64,000 bases of DNA, from NCBI RefSeq assembly GCF_032854445.1, contig NC_088307.1, positions 15,576,017 to 15,640,016 of the forward strand. Direction: 5' to 3'. Origin of the DNA: Liolophura sinensis (Eukaryota > Mollusca > Polyplacophora > Chitonida > Chitonidae). Positions 55,301 through 64,000 of the stretch are shown here, in pieces. The position numbers were made by a program, and so were the translations under genes. The notes under the pieces are model-generated. The model worked only from the letters and a program-made list of their open reading frames with translations, had not been told where the DNA came from and searched no databases. Every line of letters begins with the position of its first letter. The stretch's first letter is position 1.

Positions 55301-58300
55301 ATTATCTTGGACATGTCTTCAAATCCAGAGTTTGTTGTGAGGCGAATGTTAAAGGAATCTGTGACCAAATATGGCGTGACAACTTTCCCATCTGTGTACC
55401 AGATCCACCGAGATGGAATTTTTCAACAAATTGCCCCGTGAGTTTAGCTATCTTTATTTTAAATGACCTAATATTTTGCCCATGACTTAGCTGCACATTT
55501 TACTTGATTTTCCGAGTTTTATTTATTTTAGATGTTTTTTGAGGTTTATTTGGAAGGTCAAATGATATCTTTCTGAACAGATGTGATTTTATGCAGCAAA
55601 AATAGTATTTCATTACCATTATTTGCCTCTTGAAATCTCTTTTTCTTGAGGGGCAAAATTTCAGGTCATTTAACGTACATCTGAAATTGTTCTGAAACTT
55701 TCCAAGGCAGATTTTCCACACACAATCAACTCAAGTGAACGTCCCATTTTGTAAACATAGATCCTGCTGTGTGCAATCACAGGCCTACATCAATGTTTGT
55801 TTAGTCATCAGGTGAGATGAAGTGGTTTCCCATACTACCATGGCAGCTCATTTTAATGTTTAATCATTAAGGGCAAATTTCTACGCGTGACACAGAGTTA
55901 AAATTGTCGCTATATATGAAATGATTTGTAAAGGTGGTAAAATATGGTATGTTGTAATGAACTCATACCTTTAAACTCATATCCCAGTATGTGAGCTCTT
56001 GTGATGTAGTACCCCTGGACAAGTTGTCTTGTTGTCATTATGCAGTCAGTCTATTGGGATATAGGTGTGATGAGAAATTTTAATCTGCATTATGAAAGTG
56101 CCGTTGACTTCGAAATTTTTCATATACTTTTGAACAAACAACACATCCTTTTTTTTTTTTACACATTTATTGACATGAACAGTTTGAATGTTATGTTGTT
56201 ATGGGTTTCAGAAAAGCAACAAAACGTGAAGAGTTTGTCCACGCGCTTAAAGATCTGGCGGGAGCCTCCAGAGATGAACAAGTGCTGGAGAAGGCAAGGG
56301 GAGAAGACTCTGACAAACTTTACTTTGAGAGTCCAGTAAAACCAGTGGCTAAGAATGCGTATGTACTTTGACTGCTGGTCTTTTGTCATTTTTTAGCTAC
56401 ACGCACATGTGCCTGCCACTAGTGTGGACACATGAGTACAGGGCCCAGTTGATCAAAAGTGTATTAGCAGTTAAGTCTGGAATTAAGTTGAGTTTGGACC
56501 CTGCAGTTTACCCTACCACACCCTCCTCTATCCTGCCACCTCCACCTCTACCCTGCCTCTCCTACCTGTGCCTTATTTCACCCTCCTCTACCCTGTCTCA
56601 CCCACTTTTACTGTGCCTCACGCTCCTCTAGCCTACATTGCCCTCTTTTACACTGCCACACCCTTCTCTACCCTGCCACACCCTCCTCTACCTTGCCTAA
56701 CGCACCTCTACCCTGCCCCACCCACCCCTACCTCACCTCACCATTTTCCTACCCTGTCGCACTCTCTTCTACCCTGTCTCACCCTCTTCTATCCTGCCTT
56801 ACTCTCCTGTACCCTGCCTCGCCCTCTGCCACACCTCTAGCCCGCCTTATCTTCTGCCTCACCTCTACCCTGCCTCACCTTCTACCACACCTCTACCCTG
56901 CCTCACCCTCTGCCACACCTCTACCCTGCCTCACCCTCTGCCATACCTTAACCCTACCTCACCCTCTGTCATACCTCAACCCTATCTCACCCTCTGCCAC
57001 ACACTTCTCCAGCCTGCCTCAACCACACCTACCTTGCCTTACCCTCGGCGCCACCTCTACCCTATACATTATGGGCATATTTTCATGATTATACGACAAA
57101 GAAAATATGCATTCTGCACCCATGTGAATGCATTGTGCACCCATGTGAATGCATCGTGCACCCGTGTGAATGCATCGTGCACCCGTGTGAATGCATCATG
57201 CACATATGTGAATGCATCGTGCACCCATGTGAATGCATTGTGCACCCGTGTGAATGCATCGTGTACCGATGTGAATGCACTGTGCACCAGTGTGAATGCA
57301 TTGTGCACCTGTGTGAATGCATTGTGCACCCATGTGAAAACATTGCTTATAAAGTCATTTGCCCAGTGGAGTGAGTAAGATGATAATTACACCACTCTCT
57401 GCTTTTTAGGAGGGGCCTGAACATGAAGGACTTGGAGTCCAGCTTACATTATTCCCTACGGCAGGAAGTGGCCCTCCGACATTCCATCAGTGGCAAGGAA
57501 CTGACAGCTCTTAAGCTCTACATCAAGGCTTTGGCCATGGTAAACCTGAGTATATGATGATAAAGAGATCCCCAAAGATTCTGTTAATTTATTTAATATG
57601 TTCAGATTTTCTATTAATTGACATCAGATGGTAATTTACAAACTCAGGTATCATACATATTAACTTCGTTTAAGAATAAGGAGGTAAAGGTGTTTAATTT
57701 CAATGTATAGTAAAAAAGAAACAGTTGTGAAATTTAGAAGAATATTTCCTGTTTATATATACCACATGTATGGGGGCTAAACTTGATTTATTTGTTTATG
57801 AAATCATTTTTTGACCTATTTTCAGTATTTCCCTGGAAGAGAACCAGTTATGAAGTTTTTGCACAAACTCCACAGCTGGTTGGAAGAGTCCACATCAGAT
57901 ATCTCAGGGGAAGAATGGGTGGCAAAGCTGGAGAGTTTACAGGTGAGGGGTAAAGGTCTATCCTTAGTAGATCAGTTATGAGCTATTGTACTTATGTTGT
58001 GGTTTGACAGTAATGAAGTTTGAACTCTTTGGTTGCTAAAGGTAAAGAAAAACGTCCTGCTGTATAGTGTGACATCTAAAAATGTTAGGCAAATTTTACT
58101 GACATTACTTCACTGATCATTTGTTGTCCGAAATCTGTCAAAAAGTTCAAAAACGCTCACGTCTTCAGTTTCCCCCATTATTATTCCTGTCTATATAACT
58201 TTTTGTGAAACGTTTTCTGTAACTATTTTATGGTAAATATAATCAAAAATAGTTGCTAAACATTATTGACAGGTCACAGGGTATACTACACCATTTTTAC

Positions 58301-61300
58301 CTCTGTCATAAAAGCTTTCAAGATCAAACTTTCAACAAATAAAAATGATTTGTGTGTTTAGGACCAGTTCACTGCCTGGTAAGCTACATACTTTTGTTTA
58401 TCTATGCCTATGGAAACACTCTTCTCAAACTGGAACTTAGTTTGATAGAGCCGTTAAGACGTCCTTTTATTATATAAGTAGTTTTATTGAATATTTTACT
58501 AAACACATTACAAACACAAATACTATATTTATTATATATAATATGCATTTTATAAAATTAATGTATATGGGTGCTGCCATGTTAGGCTGAAAGACAGAAA
58601 CTAGTCATTTGTAGTTGGACTGAGAGCTCTTTAGGGTGTGGAGGTGATTTTGCATACACTTCAAAAACATATCTGTATTTACCGTCTTTTCCGTGTCTAC
58701 TGGAACATGTTCACTAGCATATAATAATAATAATAATAATATGTTTATTACAGACAGAAAAGAATGTCCATATACGTGATAATGTCATAAAAAATGAGAG
58801 CAGTGACAACACAGCTAGTTTTCATTACATTACGTTCAAAATGGTTTGCCAGTATTGATTAAGTACAGAGGTAACAGGAGCACCAGAGACACGCAGCACT
58901 TGCAGAACACTGTTACAACTGCTATTTAGCCTTTGCACAAGAGAGTATACAGTGCCCCTTATCACCTCTCCAAAGGAACGTACATCATGCATGACAAACA
59001 AGCCACTAGCACTACAGCTGTGTTTAAGATTTAATAGCCATCTGTTGTTGTTGGCGTTGTTGTAAGTAACTTTGATTTTGTTGATATACCCCTGAGTAAA
59101 AAACTCCATAATGAGCAGCAATAAATATTGGAGCAGTATGGTTTAAATAATGTTTTCTTTACAGGAATTGAACAGTGCCTAAATTTTTGCAAAATAAAGT
59201 TCGCTCAAACACAAAGTTTTCTCCCCTGTTCCTCTATGTCCTTGACATCTGTACAAAGTGTGTTAATTACATGACCTAGGTAAACATATTTTTTCTCATA
59301 CTGTTGTTTAGTTCCGCAGAGTTTTACTGATGGTGGTAAAAAATGTTTGTACCTCTTTGGAGTAACCACCATACATACGTTTTTCTTACAATTATATACT
59401 TATATCATGTGAGACTGAATAATCAGAACAAATACCAAGTAATTGTTGAAGAGATTTAGCAGATGGACACAGTAGACACATGTCATCAGCATAAAGCAGG
59501 TGGTTAATAAATAGACTGGCTACATTACATCCCACACCGGCCTCACTCAGAGATACATCAAGATCATGTAAGTAAACAGGAAACAACATAGGTGATAGAA
59601 TGCCTCCTTGCCGCACACCATTAGTAACAGTAAAGGGACTGGATATAGATGATCCCCATTTGACCGCAAAGGACTGAATATGAAACCAAACGCACAGCAG
59701 GTACACGATACATAGAGGGATACCTGTATCAATCAGTTTCTTAAGTAGAGTCCCAAAATTGACCCTGTCTAAAGCCATGCTGGCTGCCATAAAACAAACA
59801 AAAACTGGACTACCGCCATTTCTGTACAGAATAATTACTTCCTTTACAACATAGATACACTGATCTGTTGAATGTCTCTTTTTAAATCCAAATTGTAAAT
59901 CGGAACTATATAACGACAATTCACATTGTTTCAAAATAACACTTTCAACAATTTTAGAGAAGACTGTGGCAACAGCAATAGGTCGACAATTGTCAGAACT
60001 ATTTATGTTGCCAGACTTATTCTTAATTACAGGGGCTAGGAGTACTTGGGTCACTCCTTCAGGCACATGGCCGTGTAACAACATAGCATTTATAGAGAGA
60101 GAAAGATGTACAAACAAAACGGGTGGAGCATGCTGTGGGTGTTCTGCCGTCAGACTATCCACACCTGCTGATTTACAAGTTTTCATGCCGCGAACAGTGC
60201 TACAAGTCTCTGGCAGAGAAACAAAAGATAAACAAGAAGTACGGTTTTCATTTCAGAAAGAAGAAAGTGTGTTAAGAAGGCTAGTTTTGTGGTTTTGCGA
60301 TGAAACCCTGTTCAGGACTGTTTGAAATTTATTTTTCCAAAAGTTGACAATGTCAGATTCTTCCTCAGCGTCATCAGTGTGATTAGGGAGAGCAGTGCGC
60401 TTGCAGGTGTTGATTTTCACTTCTCTCCAAAACTCCTCTGGAGACTTGTGGGAGAGTGCCTCAGCCATTTTATCAGAGCGAATAGTTTGTTCTGATTGAC
60501 AACAGAAACGCAAAGCATATTTAAATCGTCCCTTAGTATGTCTAATGTTATCTGCAGTGCGACCATTGCGGGGTCTGCCATGCTCTTTCCATAGTACAAA
60601 AGTAGATTTAGTATTTATTTATTTATTATTTATTTGATTGGTGTTTTACGCCGTACCCAAGAATATTTCACTTATACGACGGCGGCCAGCAATACGGTGG
60701 GTGGAAACCGGGCAGAGCCTGGGGGAGACCCACGACCACCCGCAGGTTGCTGATAGACCTTCTCACGTACGACCAGAGAGGAAGCCAGCATGAGCTGGAC
60801 TTGAACTCACAGCAACCGCATTGATGAGAGACTCCTGGATCATTACGCTGCGCTAGCGCGCTAACCAACTGAGCCACGGAGGCCCCAAGTAGATTTAGAT
60901 AGAGGATATAGGTGAGCTACATAATCCGACCACCCCGTTACAACATATTCGTTTCATGTACGTTCTATTGCTATGGTATCTGAAGCAGCAGGTACCAGAG
61001 CATTCACAATACTGTCATAAAATCTATCTATAATACATTTGTGATTGGAGCGACAGTCACTAGCATTGCATAAAAGAATATCTACTGGTGGTGATAATTG
61101 ACATAGTTTCTTGCTAGCTGACTCATAATAAAGACACCGTTCATAATCATTAAATAAACTCCAGTCAGTATAAACATGACTGTGTGAGGCGTGACACTTA
61201 GAAGGATCTTTCAAACTAGGTAATGCGTCCCATTGTAGAGAGACGCACATAGGCCCATGATCAGATGATATTACACTGTAAAAGACTTTGATACACTGAA

Positions 61301-64000
61301 TGGATATATTATAAGTGAATGATATAATGCAGTGATCTCGCCAAGACGTTGACAGGTGAGCGTCACTGACGTAAGTAAAGGTTTCCTGTGACAGGTTGAC
61401 TGTATCAAAATTATCAAATTTGTTTCACTACAGAAGGAAGTAAGCTCTGTACCAAATTTTTTCCCTGGATCAGAATTAAAGTCACCAATAATCATACAAT
61501 TAGGAGTAACAGATGGCATGTATCTTGCCCAGATAGTCACAAAACAGTTCACGGACAAGCAGAGTAGATGTATCAGTTACAATGTTAATTCCTATTGGCC
61601 TGCTGTCACCATAGTAAAAAAAATCTATGTTCTTAGCTAACGATTTACGCCAGAGTATAGCAAGGCCGCCAAATGGCCAGCCTTTGGCAAGTGAGGTTTC
61701 ATCTACTGCTGATACGCCGCGACCGAGAAAATCTTTATGTATAGAATTCAGGATATGTAGTTCAGAGTTCAGTAACCATGCCTCTTGTAAAAGGTATAGA
61801 TCACTTATATCACAAAGATGCTTAATTTCAGAGAAACATCTCTTTAATGATCGGCAATTGTATGAAATGCATAAGTTATTGAATTGTGATAATGTGTCAG
61901 GGTTATCTATCTGTCTGATTACGATCATAGGTGTCATCGAGGTACCATTCCGATACATAGTGTCTATTCCCTAGATCAGTGTCATTACCTTGTGAATCAC
62001 GAGACTCATGAGCCATGTAAGAATCTCTGGAACGTCATTTAAAATACTTTCTCACAAGTACATCCTCCGGCCAGTATTTTGAACTGAGCAGTGATTTTGC
62101 CGCTTTGGCCACTCACATGTATCCAGAAAGAGGCATATGAATCAAACTTTGTTTGTAGTTGTTCACAGTCTATGTCAGTATTAAACTGTTGGTGCACATA
62201 CATCTTAATATCACTGGCAGTTGTATTGGGATCCAGTCGGGTGGCAAATAGTTCCAGGGGCGGGTCACTCCTCGCCCCACACAGTACAGATTGTTGTCTG
62301 GTGACAACAGTAAATCCAGCATCATCTCGAGGCTTCGAGGTTTTCCATGTCACAACTGTCAAATAAAGAACTGTTTGTGTTTCGTTCTTTGCCGTGGAAG
62401 ATGAATGATCAGTCCCTCGAGGAGCTGCTTCTGCGTCATGTATATATGCATTTGAACTATTATTAATTAGACATCTTTAATCTTTTATATGTGAAAGAGC
62501 ACTAGCATCGGTAAGATAATAACAGCGATGATTGAGGCAAGGTCTAATTCTCTGCTGGAAACAACGTGTGTGTAAGCTTTCAGTTTGTGTAAATCCACAT
62601 TCGCACAATGAAATTCGATGTATCAACTCGGTGAATTCAACAAGGGGAGTGAAAATAGAATGTCTGTTTTATAAGCCAGATTCAGAGTGTGCGATTTATC
62701 AAATGCTACGCATGTAATAACAATTTGTCCCATTTTCAGTTTACTTTGCTGAATTTGACCTTAGCATCGTGTAAATATTCATATCGATGGCAGCCAGCCA
62801 GTCACTCCTTCACTCAGTATGTCACTTATATCTGTTTCAGACAGCTGATGCCTACCTACCAGATAAAGTGGAGTGGGTGTGTTGTAAGGGTAGCCAGCCT
62901 AAGTTCCGAGGCTACCCCTGTGGTATGTGGTCACTGTTCCACACCCTCACTGTCAATGCTCACTCCCACAAGCAAGGTAATGCCTCCTTATTTATCTCTC
63001 ACTAACACTTGTGAAGCCTTTAATTCCTACATGTTGCTGACATGAGATTTTTTTCCTACTTTATTGATACCGATCAAGATAAATGATATTGACTCATCAT
63101 GTTAAGAACTTTTTAGTAGGCAGGCCATTGATGGTGTAGTCTATTAGCTTGAACCAAAAAGGGCAGTGAGGAAATGCTTAAACCTCTGAGGGCAAAAAAA
63201 AAATGCAAAAATTACACGGTTTTTCAGAAGTACATGAAATATGAACAAATGAGAATTTGTGGGACACGGTTGTGTGTCTGCTGTGTTGGGAATTATTTAT
63301 TTGTTTGTGTGTATGTGTATTTGATTTCATTGTTGTTTAATGTCATACTCAAGAATATTTAATATACAACTGTAGTGAGTTAGTATTGTGTGTGTGTGTG
63401 TGGGGGGGGGGGGGGAGGGTGGATGTGAAGCATTAAACTTCCCTGTGCACATGGAAGTTCAACTTTACTGATAAAACAGTGCATGATTATTGTGTCAACA
63501 AAAATTTTATTCTAACTTCTTGAATTTCAGAAGAGGGCAATGAACCGAGACTAGTGCTGATGGCTATGAGAGGCTATATCAAGAATTTCTTTGGTTGCAA
63601 GGAGTGTAGTCAGAATTTTTATAAGATGGCTGCCAATTTGGAGTCAGAAATAGAAAGCAGCCAGGACTCCATTTTGTGGCTTTGGCAGGCTCATAATAGG
63701 GCCAATGCTCGTCTCCACGGTGACCCATCTGAAGATCCTGAACATGTTAAAATACAGTTCCCATCAGAGAAAGATTGTCCAGAGTGCCTGGAGGGACGAG
63801 ACCGTAAGGGGAAGCCACTCTGGCATGAAGATAAGGTGCTGGAGTATTTACTGAAGTATTACGATAGAAAAAATATTGTCTTTGGTAGTGTATCTTCTCT
63901 GGCAGGGGTCACAACTAGTAGACAACCACCTTCACATGATTCCACCTCACCCCTGGATTGGTGGGAGCTTCAACAGCGACGGGCAGACCTTCAGAAATTA
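40131..64000 (+). CDS. QSOX1: Quiescin sulfhydryl oxidase (QSOX), 3' end beyond window
   Basis: QSOX oxidises thiols to disulfides with oxygen in the secretory pathway or outside the cell. Exons: 40131-40383, 42079-42179, 42756-42910, 54118-54208, 55301-55437, 56212-56358, 57410-57539, 57826-57942, 62841-62976 and 63531 to the edge; all splice phases agree. About 579 residues are present. A hydrophobic signal peptide (LSICLLFTLFFEAVV) is followed by a thioredoxin domain with WCGHC (C66, C69), a second thioredoxin fold without CxxC (KYAILVFEDSPSDIG, TKYGVTTFPSVYQ), a helical region (LESSLHYSLRQEV, YFPGREPVMKFLHKL) and the Erv/ALR FAD domain with RGYPCGMWSLFH, NFFGCKEC (C445, C448), LWLWQAHNRANARL and a third motif CPEC (C505, C508). 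No stop is reached; a C-terminal membrane segment would lie outside. QSOX2 paralogy cannot be excluded in an invertebrate. Confidence 0.93.
40384..42078. other. QSOX intron 1
   Basis: AT-rich, with a possible remnant of a SINE tail near 41690-41760 (ACTTATTTGATTG). No exon or clear repeat was seen. Confidence 0.6.
44740..44962. mobile_element. Inverted pair of SINE family A 3' ends
   Basis: The left part is a minus-strand tail (TTTATTTGCTTGGTATTTTA, ACTCAAGAATGTTTCACTTA). The right part is a plus-strand body and tail (GTTTCCCCCTGGCTC, AACACCAATGAAATAAATAA). The two 3' ends face outwards around about 80 bases of body sequence. Confidence 0.6.
45085..45200 (+). mobile_element. Third tRNA-related SINE family, fragment
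   Basis: It contains B-box-like GGTTCAATCCCGGTTCAGGT, then ACCAAAGACTTTAAAAATGG and TACTTGTTGCTGCCTCTC. It differs from families A and B, and its end is not defined. Confidence 0.5.
45295..45490 (+). mobile_element. SINE family A, 5'-truncated, with target-site duplication
   Basis: It is bounded by the direct repeat GACAAGGAAG at 45285-45294 and 45491-45500. It starts at the B-box region (CTGTGAGTTCAAGTCC) and ends in AATAAATAAATAAATCC. The perfect 10-base duplication indicates a fairly recent truncated insertion. Confidence 0.85.
47600..48080. repeat. 44-bp minisatellite, about 11 copies
   Basis: The unit ATTAGGTTTGTACCCATACA, then AGCATGTATCCACCCATTGT and AGTC/AGTG, recurs with a 44-base period (47607 to 47651). 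CCCATAC and CCTAAAC variants are interleaved. Confidence 0.93.
48310..48436. repeat. ~57-bp tandem repeat, 2.3 copies
   Basis: The core ATGATAAGGCTTCCAACTT, preceded by ATAAATGTC(A/G)T(A/G)GTCATTT, is repeated directly next to a SINE family B tail. Confidence 0.7.
48438..48559 (+). mobile_element. SINE family B, 3' fragment
   Basis: It corresponds to the 3' third of the element at 8-367 (AAATTGTTGAGTACGACGTT, CCCCAAGCACTCACTCACTC). This copy lies on the plus strand. Confidence 0.75.
48770..49140. repeat. 39-bp minisatellite, nine to ten copies
   Basis: The unit CATACATGTACCTGGTGTGT, then GTTACTTCATCATTTCTAA, is nearly identical across copies; the last copies carry small insertions (CACTTCACTCACTGC). 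Because 39 is a multiple of three, several frames on both strands stay open, giving 13-residue protein repeats that are most likely not translated. Confidence 0.95.
49452..49657 (+). mobile_element. SINE family A, 5'-truncated
   Basis: It contains GAGTTCAAGTCCAGCTCATG, CCAGCAACCTGCAGATGGTC and the tail GTAAAACTCCAATCC followed by AATAAATAATTAAATAAA. It is intronic in QSOX. Confidence 0.75.
51800..52245. mobile_element. MITE-like inverted-repeat element, copy B
   Basis: The ends are inverted repeats: GACAACTGAAAACTATGCGT and AGATTTTTTTAAAC on the left pair with the ACAAAAATCTAAAAAAATAA and GATAGTTTTAATTGG region on the right. The same family as 20780-21235 but inverted. Its left end overlaps the end of a 150-bp duplication also found at 50215-50350. 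Confidence 0.65.
52395..52922. repeat. 17-bp minisatellite, about 31 copies
   Basis: The unit CATCTCAGTCAGTTGTT varies mainly at AGTCAGTTG/ATTCAGCCG. Higher-order repetition is visible: the 52618-52742 block recurs at 52767-52885. Open frames of up to 180 codons in all three forward frames show the same Ser/Val/Leu pattern and are repeat artefacts. Confidence 0.95.
53083..53220 (+). mobile_element. SINE family A 5' head with A and B boxes
   Basis: It begins GGGGCCTCCGTGGCTCAGTC with GGTTAGCGC: a tRNA-like A box (TGGCTCAGTCGGTTAG) followed by B box GAGTTCAAGTCC. It stops abruptly at GCCAGCA where a (TA)n tract begins. Confidence 0.8.
53221..53360 (+). repeat. TA-flanked dispersed repeat, copy 1
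   Basis: The (TA)n tract is followed by GTGTCAGTTAAAGACTTTAT and TGTTTAGTTTGTGACATGTT through CTGGCAAGAGATGG. The same sequence lies at 54350-54475 on the other side of QSOX exon 4. Confidence 0.75.
54350..54475 (+). repeat. TA-flanked dispersed repeat, copy 2
   Basis: TATATATATG is followed by GTGTCAGTTAAAAACTATAT and the same CATACATGTGTTTAGTTTGT segment as in copy 1. The copies are about 1.1 kb apart and flank exon 54118-54208. Confidence 0.75.
54476..55300. other. QSOX intron 4, right part
   Basis: No repeat or exon was recognised. It ends in the acceptor TTCTGTACAG at 55291-55300. Confidence 0.6.
56510..57062. repeat. Pyrimidine-rich ~18-20 bp repeat
   Basis: The core CTCTACCCTGCCTCACC recurs about 28 times with frequent changes. 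The plus strand is strongly C+T rich over about 550 bases. It lies between QSOX exons 6 and 7 and is transcribed as a long pyrimidine tract. The Pro/Ser/Leu-rich open frames are artefacts. Confidence 0.9.
57111..57345. repeat. 21-bp minisatellite, about 11 copies
   Basis: The unit CACCCATGTGAATGCATCGTG is seven codons long and keeps both strands open (CTHVNAS, HDAFTWV). It ends 65 bases upstream of the exon 7 start at 57410. Confidence 0.94.
57943..58721. other. QSOX intron 8, left part
   Basis: AT-rich sequence without recognised repeats or exons. It leads into the 3' tail of the antisense LINE. Confidence 0.6.
59392..60186 (-). pseudogene. LINE reverse transcriptase fragment, motif A Asp lost
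   Basis: A 264-codon open stretch covers RT motifs 1-5 or so. Where LINE RTs have FLDxSKAFDRV, this copy reads FMAASMALDRVN, so the catalytic first Asp is Ala. The YADD motif is intact. It is not expected to be active. Confidence 0.8.
60612..60886 (-). mobile_element. Full-length SINE family A nested in the LINE, with 12-bp TSD
   Basis: AAGTAGATTTAG occurs at 60600-60611 and again at 60887-60898, flanking a 275-base element. On the minus strand the head GGGGCCTCCGTGGCTCAG includes the A box, followed by the B box GAGTTCAAGTCC, and it ends in AATAAATAAATA. It inserted into the LINE between endonuclease and RT, so it is younger than the LINE. It is the best reference copy of family A in the window. 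Confidence 0.92.
62977..63530. other. QSOX intron 9
   Basis: It contains a remnant of a SINE tail (ATACTCAAGAATATTTAA near 63343-63362) and a GT tract running into about 15 consecutive G residues at 63384-63420. No exon is seen between the donor GTAATG and the acceptor at 63530. Confidence 0.6.
63531..64000 (+). CDS. QSOX1: QSOX exon 10: Erv/ALR FAD-binding core
   Basis: It enters in phase 1 after GAATTTCAG and stays open to the window edge. It carries the proximal CxxC (CKEC), the flavin-binding HNRANARL helix and the CPEC pair. All three cysteine pairs needed for electron relay in QSOX are intact in this gene. Confidence 0.92.

Larger units (their letters stand above)
58722..62380 (-). mobile_element. 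CR1/L2-like LINE, degenerate, antisense in QSOX intron 8
   Basis: On the minus strand from right to left: a nucleic-acid-binding ORF1 C-terminus (about 62362-62039, ELFATRLDPNTTASDIKMYV), an apurinic-type endonuclease in broken frames (61958-60954, with NCRSLKR, LLQEAWL, GDFNSDPG and SDHGP), a linker (60513-60253), the reverse transcriptase (60186-59392, NCRPIAV, FGFKKRHSTDQC, NGVRQGGILSP, YADDMCLL) and the thumb/C-terminal region (59392-58825, YVYLGHVIN, CSASGLFVM). It ends in an (ATT)n tail at 58722-58741. Frame changes and stops make it inactive, and the RT motif A Asp is Ala. Clade assignment is tentative. Confidence 0.85.

Noticed and set aside
56368-57088. Pro/Ser/Leu-rich overlapping ORFs
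   Set aside because: They come from the pyrimidine-rich tandem repeat.
57034-57378. ORFs with seven-residue repeats on both strands
   Set aside because: They are translations of the 21-bp minisatellite in QSOX intron 6.

Overview
This is animal genomic DNA: long introns with GT/AG boundaries, many minisatellites, tRNA-derived SINEs and a decayed LINE. Two repeat families (a SINE ending in AATAAATAAA, and a second SINE ending in a (CACT)n/(GAGT)n tail) together with the abundance of the ACATGTACA motif suggest a marine lophotrochozoan, most likely a bivalve mollusc. That assignment is an inference from repeat style; no species is claimed.

Three protein-coding genes were reconstructed exon by exon with consistent splice phases. 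(1) Minus strand, about 7.8 kb to the left edge: the meiotic cohesin kleisin REC8. The N-terminal half is present and the C-terminal winged-helix end lies outside the window. The gene is interrupted by a 200-N assembly gap inside a 196-bp tandem repeat that carries a duplicated 50-nt exon. (2) Minus strand, 36,990 to 10,817: a protein of about 1,044 residues with roughly 880 residues of low-complexity, probably disordered sequence followed by a C-terminal gamma-glutamylcyclotransferase (GGCT)-like domain. The expected catalytic Glu is Val, so it looks like a pseudoenzyme fused to a long tail. (3) Plus strand, 40,131 to the right edge: a quiescin sulfhydryl oxidase (QSOX) with signal peptide, CGHC thioredoxin site, second thioredoxin fold, helical region and Erv/ALR FAD domain. 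Genes 2 and 3 are divergently arranged around about 39.2-40.1 kb. The three genes show no obvious functional link.

Repeats fill the introns. The most striking is a ~3.9-kb array of about 70 copies of a 56-bp unit in the last intron of the GGCT-like gene. The unit is derived from the intron/exon boundary itself, so each copy carries a decoy 3' splice site and a short open stretch related to the start of the last exon. A second array (55-bp unit, about 26 copies) begins within about ten bases of another splice donor of the same gene, and most of its units carry a GTAAGT donor-like hexamer. QSOX intron 3 (11.2 kb) is packed with 44-, 39- and 17-bp minisatellites. QSOX intron 8 holds an antisense CR1/L2-like LINE with a dead reverse transcriptase, into which a full-length SINE has inserted with a 12-bp target-site duplication. 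Two inverted-repeat (MITE-like) elements of one family lie 30 kb apart in opposite orientation, and a separate foldback element lies near 38.4 kb.
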